NCBI RefSeq assembly: GCF_000270185.1 | Contig: NC_015516.1 | Span: 791,001-855,000, forward strand | Source: Melissococcus plutonius ATCC 35311 | GTDB lineage: Bacteria; Bacillota; Bacilli; Lactobacillales; Enterococcaceae | Reading direction: 5' to 3' | DNA: 64,000 nucleotides | Shown here: one piece after another, positions 9,788-18,164 of the stretch | Layout of the letters: every line of letters starts with the position of its first letter | Position numbering within the stretch: position 1 is the stretch's first letter | Made by a program: the position numbers and the translations under genes | The notes under the pieces: generated by a model | What the model saw: the letters and a program-made list of their open reading frames with translations, nothing else | Database searches by the model: none | Told to the model about the DNA's origin: nothing

Positions 9788-10873
9788 ATGAAGGTATTAG
9801 TAACTGGTGGTGGAACTGGCGGACATATCTATCCAGCTTTAGCACTAATTGATCATTTAAAAAAAATTGAACCAGCAACTGAATTTTTGTACGTAGGTTC
9901 TACAAATGGATTAGAAAGTAATATTGTTCCAACTCGTGGAATCTCATTTGAACAGATACATACACAGGGATTTAAACGGTCTTTAAGTATACAAAATATA
10001 AAAACCGTTTATTTATTTTTTGAATGTATCAGAAAATCAAAAAAGATTTTACGTGAATTTCAACCGAATATTGTTATTGGCACTGGTGGCTATGTCTCTG
10101 GTGCAGTTATCTATGCAGCAAAACAATTAAAAATCCCAACAATTATTCATGAACAAAATAGTATTCCAGGAATGACAAATAAATTTTTAAGTAGATATGT
10201 TGATAAAGTAGCTACCTGTTTTTCCAATGTTGGTTCATTTTTTCCAGAGGATAAGGTAGTTCTTACAGGTAATCCACGTGCACAAGAAGTTGTTTCAATC
10301 AAAAAATCAAATATATTAATGACCTACCAATTAGATCCCTATATCAAAACCGTAGTTATTTTTGGAGGTAGCAGGGGAGCATTAAAAATCAATCAAGCAT
10401 TTGTTGAAGCTTTACCATTATTTGAAAATAAACCTTATCAAGTCTTATATGCTTCTGGCGAAAGATATTATCAAGAAACAATTAAACTTGTAAAAAGCAA
10501 GTTGACAAATGTTAGTATTCAACCGTATATTGATAAGATGGCTGAGGTGATGGCAAATGTAGATTTGATAGTAGGAAGAGCAGGAGCTACTTCTATTGCT
10601 GAAATTACTGCTTTAGGATTACCAGCTATTTTAATCCCTAGTCCATATGTAACCAATGATCATCAAACAAAGAATGCACAAAGCTTGGTTGATGTAGGTG
10701 CAGCAACAATGATTACTGATCAGGAATTGTCAAAAACGACATTAATAAAAGCCATTGATGATATTTTATTAGATGATGATAAAAAACGACAAATGGCTCA
10801 AGCCTCAAAAAAGGAAGGAATTCCTGATGCTTGTAATCGTTTATATGCGGTGATTAAAGAACTTGTTTATTGA
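9788..10873 (+). CDS. murG: undecaprenyldiphospho-muramoylpentapeptide beta-N-acetylglucosaminyltransferase MurG
   Basis: 361 residues, GT28 family. Converts lipid I to lipid II on the inner membrane face. The N-terminal glycine-rich [16 protein letters not shown], the middle [15 protein letters not shown] about residue 195, and the UDP-GlcNAc site [10 protein letters not shown] near residue 260 are all present. It ends at TGA 10871-10873, just before the ribosome binding site of divIB. Confidence 0.96.
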   Translation: MKVLVTGGGTGGHIYPALALIDHLKKIEPATEFLYVGSTNGLESNIVPTRGISFEQIHTQGFKRSLSIQNIKTVYLFFECIRKSKKILREFQPNIVIGTGGYVSGAVIYAAKQLKIPTIIHEQNSIPGMTNKFLSRYVDKVATCFSNVGSFFPEDKVVLTGNPRAQEVVSIKKSNILMTYQLDPYIKTVVIFGGSRGALKINQAFVEALPLFENKPYQVLYASGERYYQETIKLVKSKLTNVSIQPYIDKMAEVMANVDLIVGRAGATSIAEITALGLPAILIPSPYVTNDHQTKNAQSLVDVGAATMITDQELSKTTLIKAIDDILLDDDKKRQMAQASKKEGIPDACNRLYAVIKELVY

Positions 10874-10889
10874 AAGGGGTAGAAAAGTT

Positions 10890-11945
10890 ATTAGTAGAAG
10901 AAAAAAATCTAAACCAGTCAATAAAGAATATCCTAATTCATCAAAAAAAGTAGAAAAACAAAAGCTCACTCCTTGGCAGAAAGAAAATCTTGATTACTTA
11001 AAAAAACAAGGAAAAGAAGTGGCCTGGAAACAATCAATAATTGAAAACACTTCTATGAGTGAAAAATCGGATAAAGATGAATCCATTAGTATTGACGATA
11101 AATCTACTTCGCAAAGTTTGTTGCTTACAGAGAAAAAACAAAACACTTATGAATTATTTGTAAATCGTTTACCAAATGTTAAAAAAGAAAGACATAAACG
11201 ATTATACAAACGGCTTTTAATGATTGTTTCTATTTTTTTATTCGCTATTCTGGTGATTACTTATTTCCTTTCTCCTTTAAGTAGACTAAGTAATATAAGT
11301 GTAAAAGGAAATAAGAATATTGAGACACAGCAAATTGTGTCACAATCTAAATTAAAAATAAACGATTCTCTCTGGAAACAATTTAATGATAGAAAAAATT
11401 ATGAAAAAAATATTGTCCAACACTCTCTACGTGCAAAAAAAGCGACAATTTCTTTAAATGGTCTTAATTCTTTCCAAATAAAAATAGATGAGTACAAAAT
11501 TATGGCCATAGAAGAACGAGATAATTATTATTATCCAATTCTAGAAAATGGAAAAATTTTGCCGGACAAAACAACGTTGTCTGGCAATGAGAAACCAATT
11601 CTAAAGAATTTTGATCATTCAGAAGAAACTATCAAAAAAGTAATAGGGGCATATAACCAACTGCCAATTGAATCCAAAAAGAAAATTGCTAATATTGAAT
11701 ATGCAAGATCAAAAGTCAATAAAGAGTTACTTAGATTGTTTATGAATGATGGTAATCAAGTATTGATTAATATTTCAGAACTAACTAAAAAATTAGCTTA
11801 TTATTCACAGGTAGCTAGTCAAATGAACCAATCAGGTGTAATTGATATGGAAGTTGGAATATTTTCATATCCTTTTGAAAATAAAGTTCAAAATAATAGT
11901 AATAAGAATGCAATAGAAAATTCGCAACCTATTAATGAAAATTAA
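10890..11945 (+). CDS. divIB: cell division protein DivIB/FtsQ, apparent ATT start
   Basis: About 351 residues: a long charged cytoplasmic N-terminus, one membrane helix (about 117-138), then an extracellular POTRA-type FtsQ domain that begins LSRLSNISVKGNKNIETQQI, and a beta domain. It works with FtsL/DivIC at the septum. There is no ATG at the expected place. GAAAGGGG (10872-10879) lies 10 bases before an in-frame ATT at 10890. The only standard upstream start is a TTG at 10863 inside murG without a ribosome binding site. I therefore place the start at ATT; a TTG start would add nine residues. Confidence 0.85.
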   Translation: MSRRKKSKPVNKEYPNSSKKVEKQKLTPWQKENLDYLKKQGKEVAWKQSIIENTSMSEKSDKDESISIDDKSTSQSLLLTEKKQNTYELFVNRLPNVKKERHKRLYKRLLMIVSIFLFAILVITYFLSPLSRLSNISVKGNKNIETQQIVSQSKLKINDSLWKQFNDRKNYEKNIVQHSLRAKKATISLNGLNSFQIKIDEYKIMAIEERDNYYYPILENGKILPDKTTLSGNEKPILKNFDHSEETIKKVIGAYNQLPIESKKKIANIEYARSKVNKELLRLFMNDGNQVLINISELTKKLAYYSQVASQMNQSGVIDMEVGIFSYPFENKVQNNSNKNAIENSQPINEN

Positions 11946-12043
11946 TAAAAATAAAAGGATTAAATTCACAAAATCAGCTTCCTAAACCACTAGAGTTTAT
12001 GGTAAAATTGGAAGAAGTGAGCAATCATAAAAATATATCTAAA

Positions 12044-12061
12044 CGGGTGAATACCTACCCG
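12044..12061 (+). other. small GC-rich hairpin in the ftsA leader
   Basis: CGGGT (12044-12048) pairs with ACCCG (12057-12061) in otherwise AT-rich DNA between divIB and ftsA. It may be a leader structure or weak attenuator; no U-run follows. Function is unknown. Confidence 0.3.
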
Positions 12062-12098
12062 CTTACATATTGGAATTAAAAGAGGAGGAGTCCCACTA

Positions 12099-13424
12099 AT
12101 GGTAAAAACGGGAATGTATGTAGGTCTTGATATAGGTACAACTTCTGTTAAAGTTGTAGTGGCCGAATTTATTGAAGATCAAATGAATATTATCGGCGTA
12201 GGAAATGCAAAATCTGATGGCTTAAATAGGGGAATTATTGTTGATATTGATAAAACTGTCAATGCAATCCAGCGGGCGGTTAGACAGGCAGAAGAAAAAG
12301 CTGGAATAAAAATAAAAAATGTAAGTGTAGGATTACCAGCTAACTTATTAGAAGTAGAAAACTGTCAAGGAATGATTGCCGTAAATAGTGAGTCAAAAGA
12401 AATTACTGACGAAGACGTGAAAAACGTCGCTTCTGCAGCAATGGTTCGCTCAACTCCTCCTGAACGTCAAATTATAGCTATTTTACCTCAAGAATTTACA
12501 GTAGATGGTTTTGAAGGAATTAAAGACCCACGAGGAATGATTGGTGTTCGCTTAGAAATGTTTGGCGTTATTTATACAGGGCCAAAAACCATTATTCATA
12601 ATACACGTAAATGCGTAGAGAAAGCCGGTTTGATTGTCAACGAATTAGCAATTACACCACTAGCTCTAACAGAAACTGTCTTATCAGATGGTGAAAAAGA
12701 CTTTGGTACAATTGTTATCGATATGGGTGGTGGTCAGACAACAACATCTGTTATGCATGATAATCAGTTGAAATTTACCCATGTCAATCAAGAAGGCGGA
12801 GAATTTGTAACAAAAGATATCTCGATTGTGTTAAACACATCATTTAATAATGCAGAAGCCTTAAAGATAAATTATGGTGATGCGTATCCGGATCGAACAT
12901 CTGCCAGTGAAGAATTCCCAGTAGATGTTATTGGTAAGTCTGAACCTGTGAAGGTGGATGAAAGATATTTATCCGAAATTATTGAGGCACGGATTGAACA
13001 AATCTTTAAAAAATCCAAAGAAGTTCTTGATGAGATAGATGCTTTAGAATTGCCTGGTGGTGTTATTTTAACTGGTGGTAATGCAAGCTTACCGGGTGTA
13101 GTCGACTTAGCTCAGGAAATTTTTGATGTCAATGTCAAACTGCATGTGCCAAATCAAATGGGATTACGTAATCCTATATTTACAAATGTAATTAGTGTTA
13201 TTGAATACTCTACACAGTTAAATGATATCTATCAAATTGCAAAACAAGCAGTTCCAGGACAAACTAAAATGAGTACACAACCTGTTTCTGTACAGCAAGA
13301 AATCAAACAAGAAACATATATAGAACAACCACAAGATACCTATGAAGCTTATGAGGAACATAGTGGAAATGGTGAAAAGGTTACTGGAAAAATAAAAGAT
13401 TTCTTTGCAAATATCTTTGACTAA
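12099..13424 (+). CDS. ftsA: cell division protein FtsA
   Basis: 441 residues, actin-like ATPase that tethers FtsZ to the membrane. Phosphate-1 loop GLDIGTTSVKVVV at residue 9, the SHS2 (1C) insert about 85-165, phosphate-2 motif VIDMGGGQTT about 207, adenosine motif GVILTGGNASLPG about 325. The C-terminus is a Gln/Glu-rich linker ending in a short amphipathic helix, KIKDFFANIFD, the membrane-targeting sequence. AGGAGGAG lies before the ATG. Cotranscribed with ftsZ, 21-27 bases downstream. Confidence 0.97.
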   Translation: MVKTGMYVGLDIGTTSVKVVVAEFIEDQMNIIGVGNAKSDGLNRGIIVDIDKTVNAIQRAVRQAEEKAGIKIKNVSVGLPANLLEVENCQGMIAVNSESKEITDEDVKNVASAAMVRSTPPERQIIAILPQEFTVDGFEGIKDPRGMIGVRLEMFGVIYTGPKTIIHNTRKCVEKAGLIVNELAITPLALTETVLSDGEKDFGTIVIDMGGGQTTTSVMHDNQLKFTHVNQEGGEFVTKDISIVLNTSFNNAEALKINYGDAYPDRTSASEEFPVDVIGKSEPVKVDERYLSEIIEARIEQIFKKSKEVLDEIDALELPGGVILTGGNASLPGVVDLAQEIFDVNVKLHVPNQMGLRNPIFTNVISVIEYSTQLNDIYQIAKQAVPGQTKMSTQPVSVQQEIKQETYIEQPQDTYEAYEEHSGNGEKVTGKIKDFFANIFD

Positions 13425-13451
13425 TCTAAATAAATAGGAGGATACATGGTT

Positions 13452-14696
13452 ATGGAATTTTCTTTAGATAATAATATTAACAATGGCGCCATTATCAAAG
13501 TTATCGGTGTTGGTGGTGGTGGTGGTAATGCTGTAAATCGTATGATTGAAGAAAATGTTAAAGGCGTTGAATTTATTGTTGCAAACACAGATGTTCAAGC
13601 CTTGAAAAATTCAAAGGCAGAAACGGTGATTCAGTTAGGACCTAAATATACAAGAGGATTAGGTGCTGGTTCTCAACCAGAAGTTGGACAAAAAGCGGCA
13701 GAAGAAAGTGAACAAGTCATCTCTGATGCTCTGCAAGGTGCAGATATGATTTTTATTACTTCAGGAATGGGTGGCGGTACAGGTACAGGAGCTGCACCTG
13801 TTGTAGCTAGAATAGCAAAAGAAATTGGTGCATTAACAGTTGGCGTAGTTACTCGACCATTTAGTTTTGAGGGACCAAAACGTGGACGTTTTGCAGCAGA
13901 AGGAATTGCACAATTAAAAGAACATGTAGATACTTTGTTAATTATTTCTAATAATCGCTTATTAGAAGTCGTGGATAAAAAAACACCTATGTTAGAAGCA
14001 TTTAGAGAAGCAGATAATGTATTAAGACAAGGTGTTCAAGGTATATCTGATTTGATTACAGCTCCTGGTTATGTAAATTTAGATTTTGCTGATGTGAAGA
14101 CTGTAATGGAAAATCAAGGAACTGCTTTGATGGGAATTGGTGTTGCTAGTGGGGAAGACCGTGTAGTAGAAGCAACGAAAAAAGCTATTTCTTCTCCTCT
14201 TCTTGAGACTTCTATCGATGGAGCAGAACAAGTATTATTAAACATTACTGGTGGTTTAGATATGACTTTATTTGAAGCTCAAGATGCTTCAGATATTGTT
14301 ACAAATGCAGCAAGTGGAGATGTCAATATTATTTTGGGTACATCTATTAATGAAGATTTAAATGATGAAATTCGTGTAACAGTGATTGCAACAGGTATTG
14401 ATTCTTCGAAAAAAGAAAGAAAACCACACCGCCAACAAAGACAGCAATCACAAACACAATCAACATCACAAGCACCTATGCTAGATATGGAAAAAACAAA
14501 ATCTCAAACAGACGAAAAAAATGCATTTGGTGATTGGGATCTTCGTCGTGAACAAAATACACGTACAAACAATGATAATGCATCTTTTGATAATGTTGAA
14601 AAGAAGGAATTTGAAACGTTCCATCCAGATGAATCATCTTCAAACCCAAATGATGATGAATTAAATACACCACCTTTCTTCCGTAGAAAACGATAG
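13452..14696 (+). CDS. ftsZ: cell division protein FtsZ
   Basis: 414 residues. Tubulin-like GTPase that forms the Z ring. The tubulin signature [10 protein letters not shown] is near residue 107, the N-terminal [13 protein letters not shown] near residue 18, and the T7 synergy loop [10 protein letters not shown] about 210. A Gln/Asn/Asp-rich linker (about 318-400) leads to the conserved tail ending [10 protein letters not shown]. An in-frame ATG at 13446 would add two residues; AGGAGG at 13436-13441 is only four bases from it and ten from 13452. The second is chosen because family members begin MEFSLDNN. Confidence 0.96.
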   Translation: MEFSLDNNINNGAIIKVIGVGGGGGNAVNRMIEENVKGVEFIVANTDVQALKNSKAETVIQLGPKYTRGLGAGSQPEVGQKAAEESEQVISDALQGADMIFITSGMGGGTGTGAAPVVARIAKEIGALTVGVVTRPFSFEGPKRGRFAAEGIAQLKEHVDTLLIISNNRLLEVVDKKTPMLEAFREADNVLRQGVQGISDLITAPGYVNLDFADVKTVMENQGTALMGIGVASGEDRVVEATKKAISSPLLETSIDGAEQVLLNITGGLDMTLFEAQDASDIVTNAASGDVNIILGTSINEDLNDEIRVTVIATGIDSSKKERKPHRQQRQQSQTQSTSQAPMLDMEKTKSQTDEKNAFGDWDLRREQNTRTNNDNASFDNVEKKEFETFHPDESSSNPNDDELNTPPFFRRKR

Positions 14697-15313
14697 AGAA
14701 ATTTGGAATACATGTTAATTGATAATTAAAGATAACAAATAAAATCGGTTAATATGAATTAGTATAGTGATGATGTCATATAAATATACTTAACAAGATC
14801 AACAGAAAAAACCAGAAAAGTAGTATGTTATCTTGATATAGATAATATAACTTGAAAATTAACGAAATAAATGGATTCATAACACATCAAAAAACTTTCT
14901 ATATTATAAATTAGCATTTGATTGGTAATTTATAATATAGAAAGGTAAAATTAATAAGTAACCAGATGTATTTTTCAATCTATTAGTTAATTTGAAATTA
15001 GCTGAATAAATTGAAAGATAATTGTTAGCAGCAATTTCTTTGCTTTATTAACATAAATATTTAAACAGAAGAAATCTATTTAAATTGTTGATAATATTTT
15101 GATATTTATTTGGCTAATGGGTTTCTGTTTCATTCTGATAAGTAAGTCATGAAATAATTGCTGTAATAGGTGATTGATCATCGTTATTGCTGAATGTTGT
15201 ATATGCATATGAAGTGGAAATGAATTTCTATTGTATTATGAGAAGTAGGTACAATAAAGTTATGCATATTGGAACAGCAATATTCAAAGGTGTACAAATG
15301 GAGGAAATTATCT
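14697..15313. other. 617-base gap where ylmE/yggS is expected
   Basis: In related genomes a YggS/YlmE PLP-binding protein gene lies between ftsZ and sepF. Here no open frame or recognisable fragment of it is seen, only AT-rich DNA with stop codons in all frames and one strong inverted repeat. This suggests deletion or decay past recognition. Confidence 0.5.
14895..14944. repeat. 19-bp perfect inverted repeat downstream of ftsZ
   Basis: Bases 14895-14913 (CTTTCTATATTATAAATTA) are exactly repeated in inverse at 14926-14944, with a 12-nt loop. It would make a long AU-rich hairpin. A run of A precedes it and there is no U-run after it on the plus strand, so as an intrinsic terminator it fits the minus strand better, yet no minus gene is near. 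It could end the ftsZ message by another route or be a small relic element. Confidence 0.6.
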
Positions 15314-15904
15314 ATGTCAATTTTTAATAAAAATTTTCTATCAAACTTTTTTGGTCTTTCTAGTGATGAAGAAGATTATTATGAAGAAGATGGTCATAAC
15401 GAATACAATCAGCAAGAGAAGATAAACACACAATTTAATTCGGTTGAAAACCATACTAGAAAAGAAGGACAGCCACCTTTAACTGAAAGACCTTCTGCTC
15501 GTTATCGTACGACTGAAAAAGAAGAACCGACAGACAGACCAACTAGTGAGAAAAAGGTTGTCTCAATGCATGCTACTCCTGGTTCATTAGGAAATAAACA
15601 TTTAAGAGAGTCCTCAATGACAAGGTCGTCAAATAAAATTTCAATTATTGAACCAAGAATTTATTCTGAGGCAATGAATATTGCAAAGCATGTACTCGCT
15701 CAAGAAGCTGTATTAGTTAATTTTAATTTAATAGAAGAATATCAAGCACGTAGAGTTGTTGATTTTTTGACAGGGATTGTTTATGCAGTAGATGGAGATA
15801 TTCAAAGAGTTGGTAATGAAATTTTTCTTTGTACGCCATCAACTGTTGAGATAGATAGTGCTACGGCTCAATCTTTAGCAAATAAACAATTGTTTGATTT
15901 TTAG
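15314..15904 (+). CDS. sepF: cell division protein SepF
   Basis: 196 residues. Membrane-associated FtsZ-binding protein. A short amphipathic N-terminal helix, a charged low-complexity linker (about 15-105), then the conserved SepF core (about 110-195) with PRIYSEAMNIAKHVLAQEAV, and GDIQRVGNEIFLCTP close to the end. The ATG at 15314 follows TGGAGGA with good spacing; an upstream frame start at 15269 has no ribosome binding site. It opens the ylm segment. Confidence 0.93.
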   Translation: MSIFNKNFLSNFFGLSSDEEDYYEEDGHNEYNQQEKINTQFNSVENHTRKEGQPPLTERPSARYRTTEKEEPTDRPTSEKKVVSMHATPGSLGNKHLRESSMTRSSNKISIIEPRIYSEAMNIAKHVLAQEAVLVNFNLIEEYQARRVVDFLTGIVYAVDGDIQRVGNEIFLCTPSTVEIDSATAQSLANKQLFDF

Positions 15905-15908
15905 AATT

Positions 15909-16193
15909 ATGGAGGGAAATTTTATTTTAGCAATAATTATTACATTCTTGTATAAAGCTGTTCAAATTTATTCAGGTATTTTAGTTATTTATGCTCTATT
16001 ATCCTGGTTTCCCGGTGCTTATGATTCAAAACTTGGGCAACTAATTGCACGAATTTGTGAAACTTACTTAAGTCTTTTTGATCGATTGAATCTTCATATT
16101 GGGATGATAGGGTTTAATGTTATAATTGGTATTATTGTACTTAACTTAGCTGCTGGTGGCTTAGGAATTATTCTTCAATCCATTGCATACTAG
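15909..16193 (+). CDS. ylmG: YggT family membrane protein YlmG
   Basis: About 94 residues from the ATG at 15909, two membrane helices flanking ALLSWFPGAY and the family stretch LGQLIARICETYL. YggT/YlmG proteins affect division and membrane protein distribution; the precise role is unknown. Oddly the only good ribosome binding site, GGAGGG at 15911-15916, overlaps that ATG and lies seven bases before an in-frame ATT at 15924. Translation may therefore start at ATT (89 residues), or the ATG may be used by coupling to sepF, whose stop is five bases upstream. Confidence 0.88.
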   Translation: MEGNFILAIIITFLYKAVQIYSGILVIYALLSWFPGAYDSKLGQLIARICETYLSLFDRLNLHIGMIGFNVIIGIIVLNLAAGGLGIILQSIAY

Positions 16194-16223
16194 AATTACT
16201 TTATATAGAAAGGATGATTTATC

Positions 16224-17006
16224 ATAGATGTAAATGTGTATCAACATTTTCGAAAAGATGAACATCCTTTTATTGATACCGTAAATTCATGGTTATCAAA
16301 AGTTGAATTATACTATTCACCTTATTTGACTAATTTTTTAGATCCTAGGCAAGCTTATATTTTAGAAACACTTGTTCACCAAAATAATGATCTTTTGTAT
16401 AAATTTTATGGTGGATATGAAAATGCTGAACGACAACGTTGTATGATTTATCCAAGTTATTATCAGCCATCCGAAGAGGACTTTAAAATTTCGTTAGTTG
16501 AAATTACTTATCCGATAAAGTTTGCAACATTATCACATGGAAAAATTTTAGGTACATTGGTAAACATGGGCATTAAAAGAGAATATTTCGGCGATATTAT
16601 ATCAAATGGTACAAAATGGCAAATATTCATTGGAAACGAAATTGAAAGTTATATTATAAACCAATTAGACAGAATTGGAAAAACTTCTGTTTATTTATCT
16701 AAAAAAGAAGATACAGAGTTAATTGTTCCGAAAGATAATTGGATTCAGGAAATAGATACTGTGAGTTCCCTAAGACTTGATAATTTAATATCTGCTGTCT
16801 ACAATATATCTAGGCAACATTCAAAAAAATTAATTGAATCAGGGAAAGTTAAGGTAAATTGGATGGAAAATGGACATCCTGATTTTATCATTGGTTTGCA
16901 AGATATTATTTCTATTAGGGGATATGGACGCATTCAATTACAAGCTATTGAAAATAAGACAAAAAAAGGTAAATATCGAATAAACTTAGGTGTCTTAAAA
17001 AAATAA
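16224..17006 (+). CDS. ylmH: S4-domain RNA-binding protein YlmH, apparent ATA start
   Basis: About 260 residues. Family: YlmH, an S4-domain protein of the division locus that binds ribosomal RNA or stalled ribosomes. N-terminal HFRKDEHPFID, a middle domain with VEITYPIKFATLSHGKILGT, and a C-terminal S4 domain (about 185-245) starting LRLDNLISAVYNISRQHSKK. There is no ATG: AAAGGA at 16209-16214 is nine bases before an in-frame ATA at 16224. The first standard start, GTG 16236, is 21 bases away from it. I place the start at ATA with caution. Confidence 0.85.
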   Translation: MDVNVYQHFRKDEHPFIDTVNSWLSKVELYYSPYLTNFLDPRQAYILETLVHQNNDLLYKFYGGYENAERQRCMIYPSYYQPSEEDFKISLVEITYPIKFATLSHGKILGTLVNMGIKREYFGDIISNGTKWQIFIGNEIESYIINQLDRIGKTSVYLSKKEDTELIVPKDNWIQEIDTVSSLRLDNLISAVYNISRQHSKKLIESGKVKVNWMENGHPDFIIGLQDIISIRGYGRIQLQAIENKTKKGKYRINLGVLKK

Positions 17007-17142
17007 GTATTTTATTGATTTAAGAAACTTCTTAGTAATAAACTATTTATCTAGACGCTAATTTGTGTTATTTTAAAAGAGAACATAAAAGATATGATTT
17101 GTTAGTGATTGATGTGGGAATAAGCTGAAGAGGTGAAGGAAT

Positions 17143-17871
17143 ATGGCATTAACTCCATTAGATATTCAAAATAAAAACTTTGCTACAAAAATGAGAGGTT
17201 ACAATCAAGATGAAGTCGATGATTTTTTAGATCAGATCACAAAAGATTATGAAGAATTACAACAACGAAATAAAGAAATTGAAAAATCATTAAAACACTC
17301 AGAAGAAAAACTACAATATTTTAATGAATTGAAAGATGCCTTAAATCAATCAATTATTGTGGCCCAAGATACAGCGGATAAAGTTAAAGATAGTGCAACA
17401 AAAGAATCCGATATGATTGTTACTACGGCTGAAAATACAGCAAATGAATTAATTAGTTCAGCAGAAAGGAAATCAAATGATTTAATTTCTGCAGCTGAGA
17501 AAAAAGCTACTGAAATTTTAACGCATGCTACAGAAAATGCACGTCATTTAATTTTAGAAACAGATGAATTAAAGAAAAAAACACGTGTCTTTCATCAGCG
17601 ATTGAGTCTTATGTTAGAAACACAACTAGAACAAGTGAAGAGTGATGAATGGGACGATATTTTAAAACCAATTTCTGGTTACATAAATGATGCTGATACA
17701 ATTATTCAGGAAGTACTGGCTGGTGAATTGAATATTTCTGAGAATGATACAACATTCAATACTCCAAAAGAGACGCAAGAACACGAGGAAGAGGAAGTTG
17801 TTCAATCAGAAGCTTCAATTGATAATGCAGAAGAAACCTTGATCTCTGATGAAATCAAGGTTGAAAGTTAA
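17143..17871 (+). CDS. divIVA: cell division initiation protein DivIVA
   Basis: 242 residues. The N-terminal membrane-binding domain (1-60) has MALTPLDIQNKNFATKMRGY and DEVDDFLDQI, followed by coiled coil to about 165 and an acidic tail. DivIVA binds negatively curved membrane at septa and poles. AGAGGTG precedes the ATG. It is the last gene of the ylm segment before T-box-controlled ileS, the standard order in Lactobacillales. The central part has repeated Ala/Ser/Thr heptads (about 90-140). Confidence 0.95.
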   Translation: MALTPLDIQNKNFATKMRGYNQDEVDDFLDQITKDYEELQQRNKEIEKSLKHSEEKLQYFNELKDALNQSIIVAQDTADKVKDSATKESDMIVTTAENTANELISSAERKSNDLISAAEKKATEILTHATENARHLILETDELKKKTRVFHQRLSLMLETQLEQVKSDEWDDILKPISGYINDADTIIQEVLAGELNISENDTTFNTPKETQEHEEEEVVQSEASIDNAEETLISDEIKVES

Positions 17872-17924
17872 TCTATTCTAATTATTTTAATCAAGATAGA
17901 CTAGAAAATTCAATAATCATTCTT

Positions 17925-18122
17925 TAGAGCGAGTCAATAATGGTGAGAGATTGATAGACCCTGATATTGAATAGATCCTCTATCTTTCATTGGATCTGAA
18001 ATAAAATCAGTAAGATTCAACGCCTGATCTCGTTATCGGTTTAAAAGGAGACTTCATTGGTCTTAAATCTTGGGTGGTACCGCGAATACTTTCGTCCCTT
18101 TTGGACGAAGGTATTTTTTTAT
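17925..18122 (+). promoter_or_regulatory. T-box riboswitch (tRNA-Ile sensing) upstream of ileS
   Basis: The T-box core GGGTGGTACCGCG is at 18072-18084. It is followed by the terminator stem (18086-18097 with 18104-18115) and a T-run to 18120. The complementary antiterminator uses the T-box side. Upstream, the AG-rich stem I region includes ATC at 17975-17977, a suitable isoleucine specifier. Uncharged tRNA-Ile would stabilise the antiterminator and allow ileS expression. The stem I boundaries are estimated. Confidence 0.93.
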
Positions 18123-18164
18123 ATAAAAATTATTTTTTTATAAAAGGAAGGAAGTGCTGATAAT

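Noticed and set aside
14476-14713. Minus-strand open frames opposite the ftsZ tail
   Set aside because: They mirror the low-complexity FtsZ linker and have no start signal or family resemblance.
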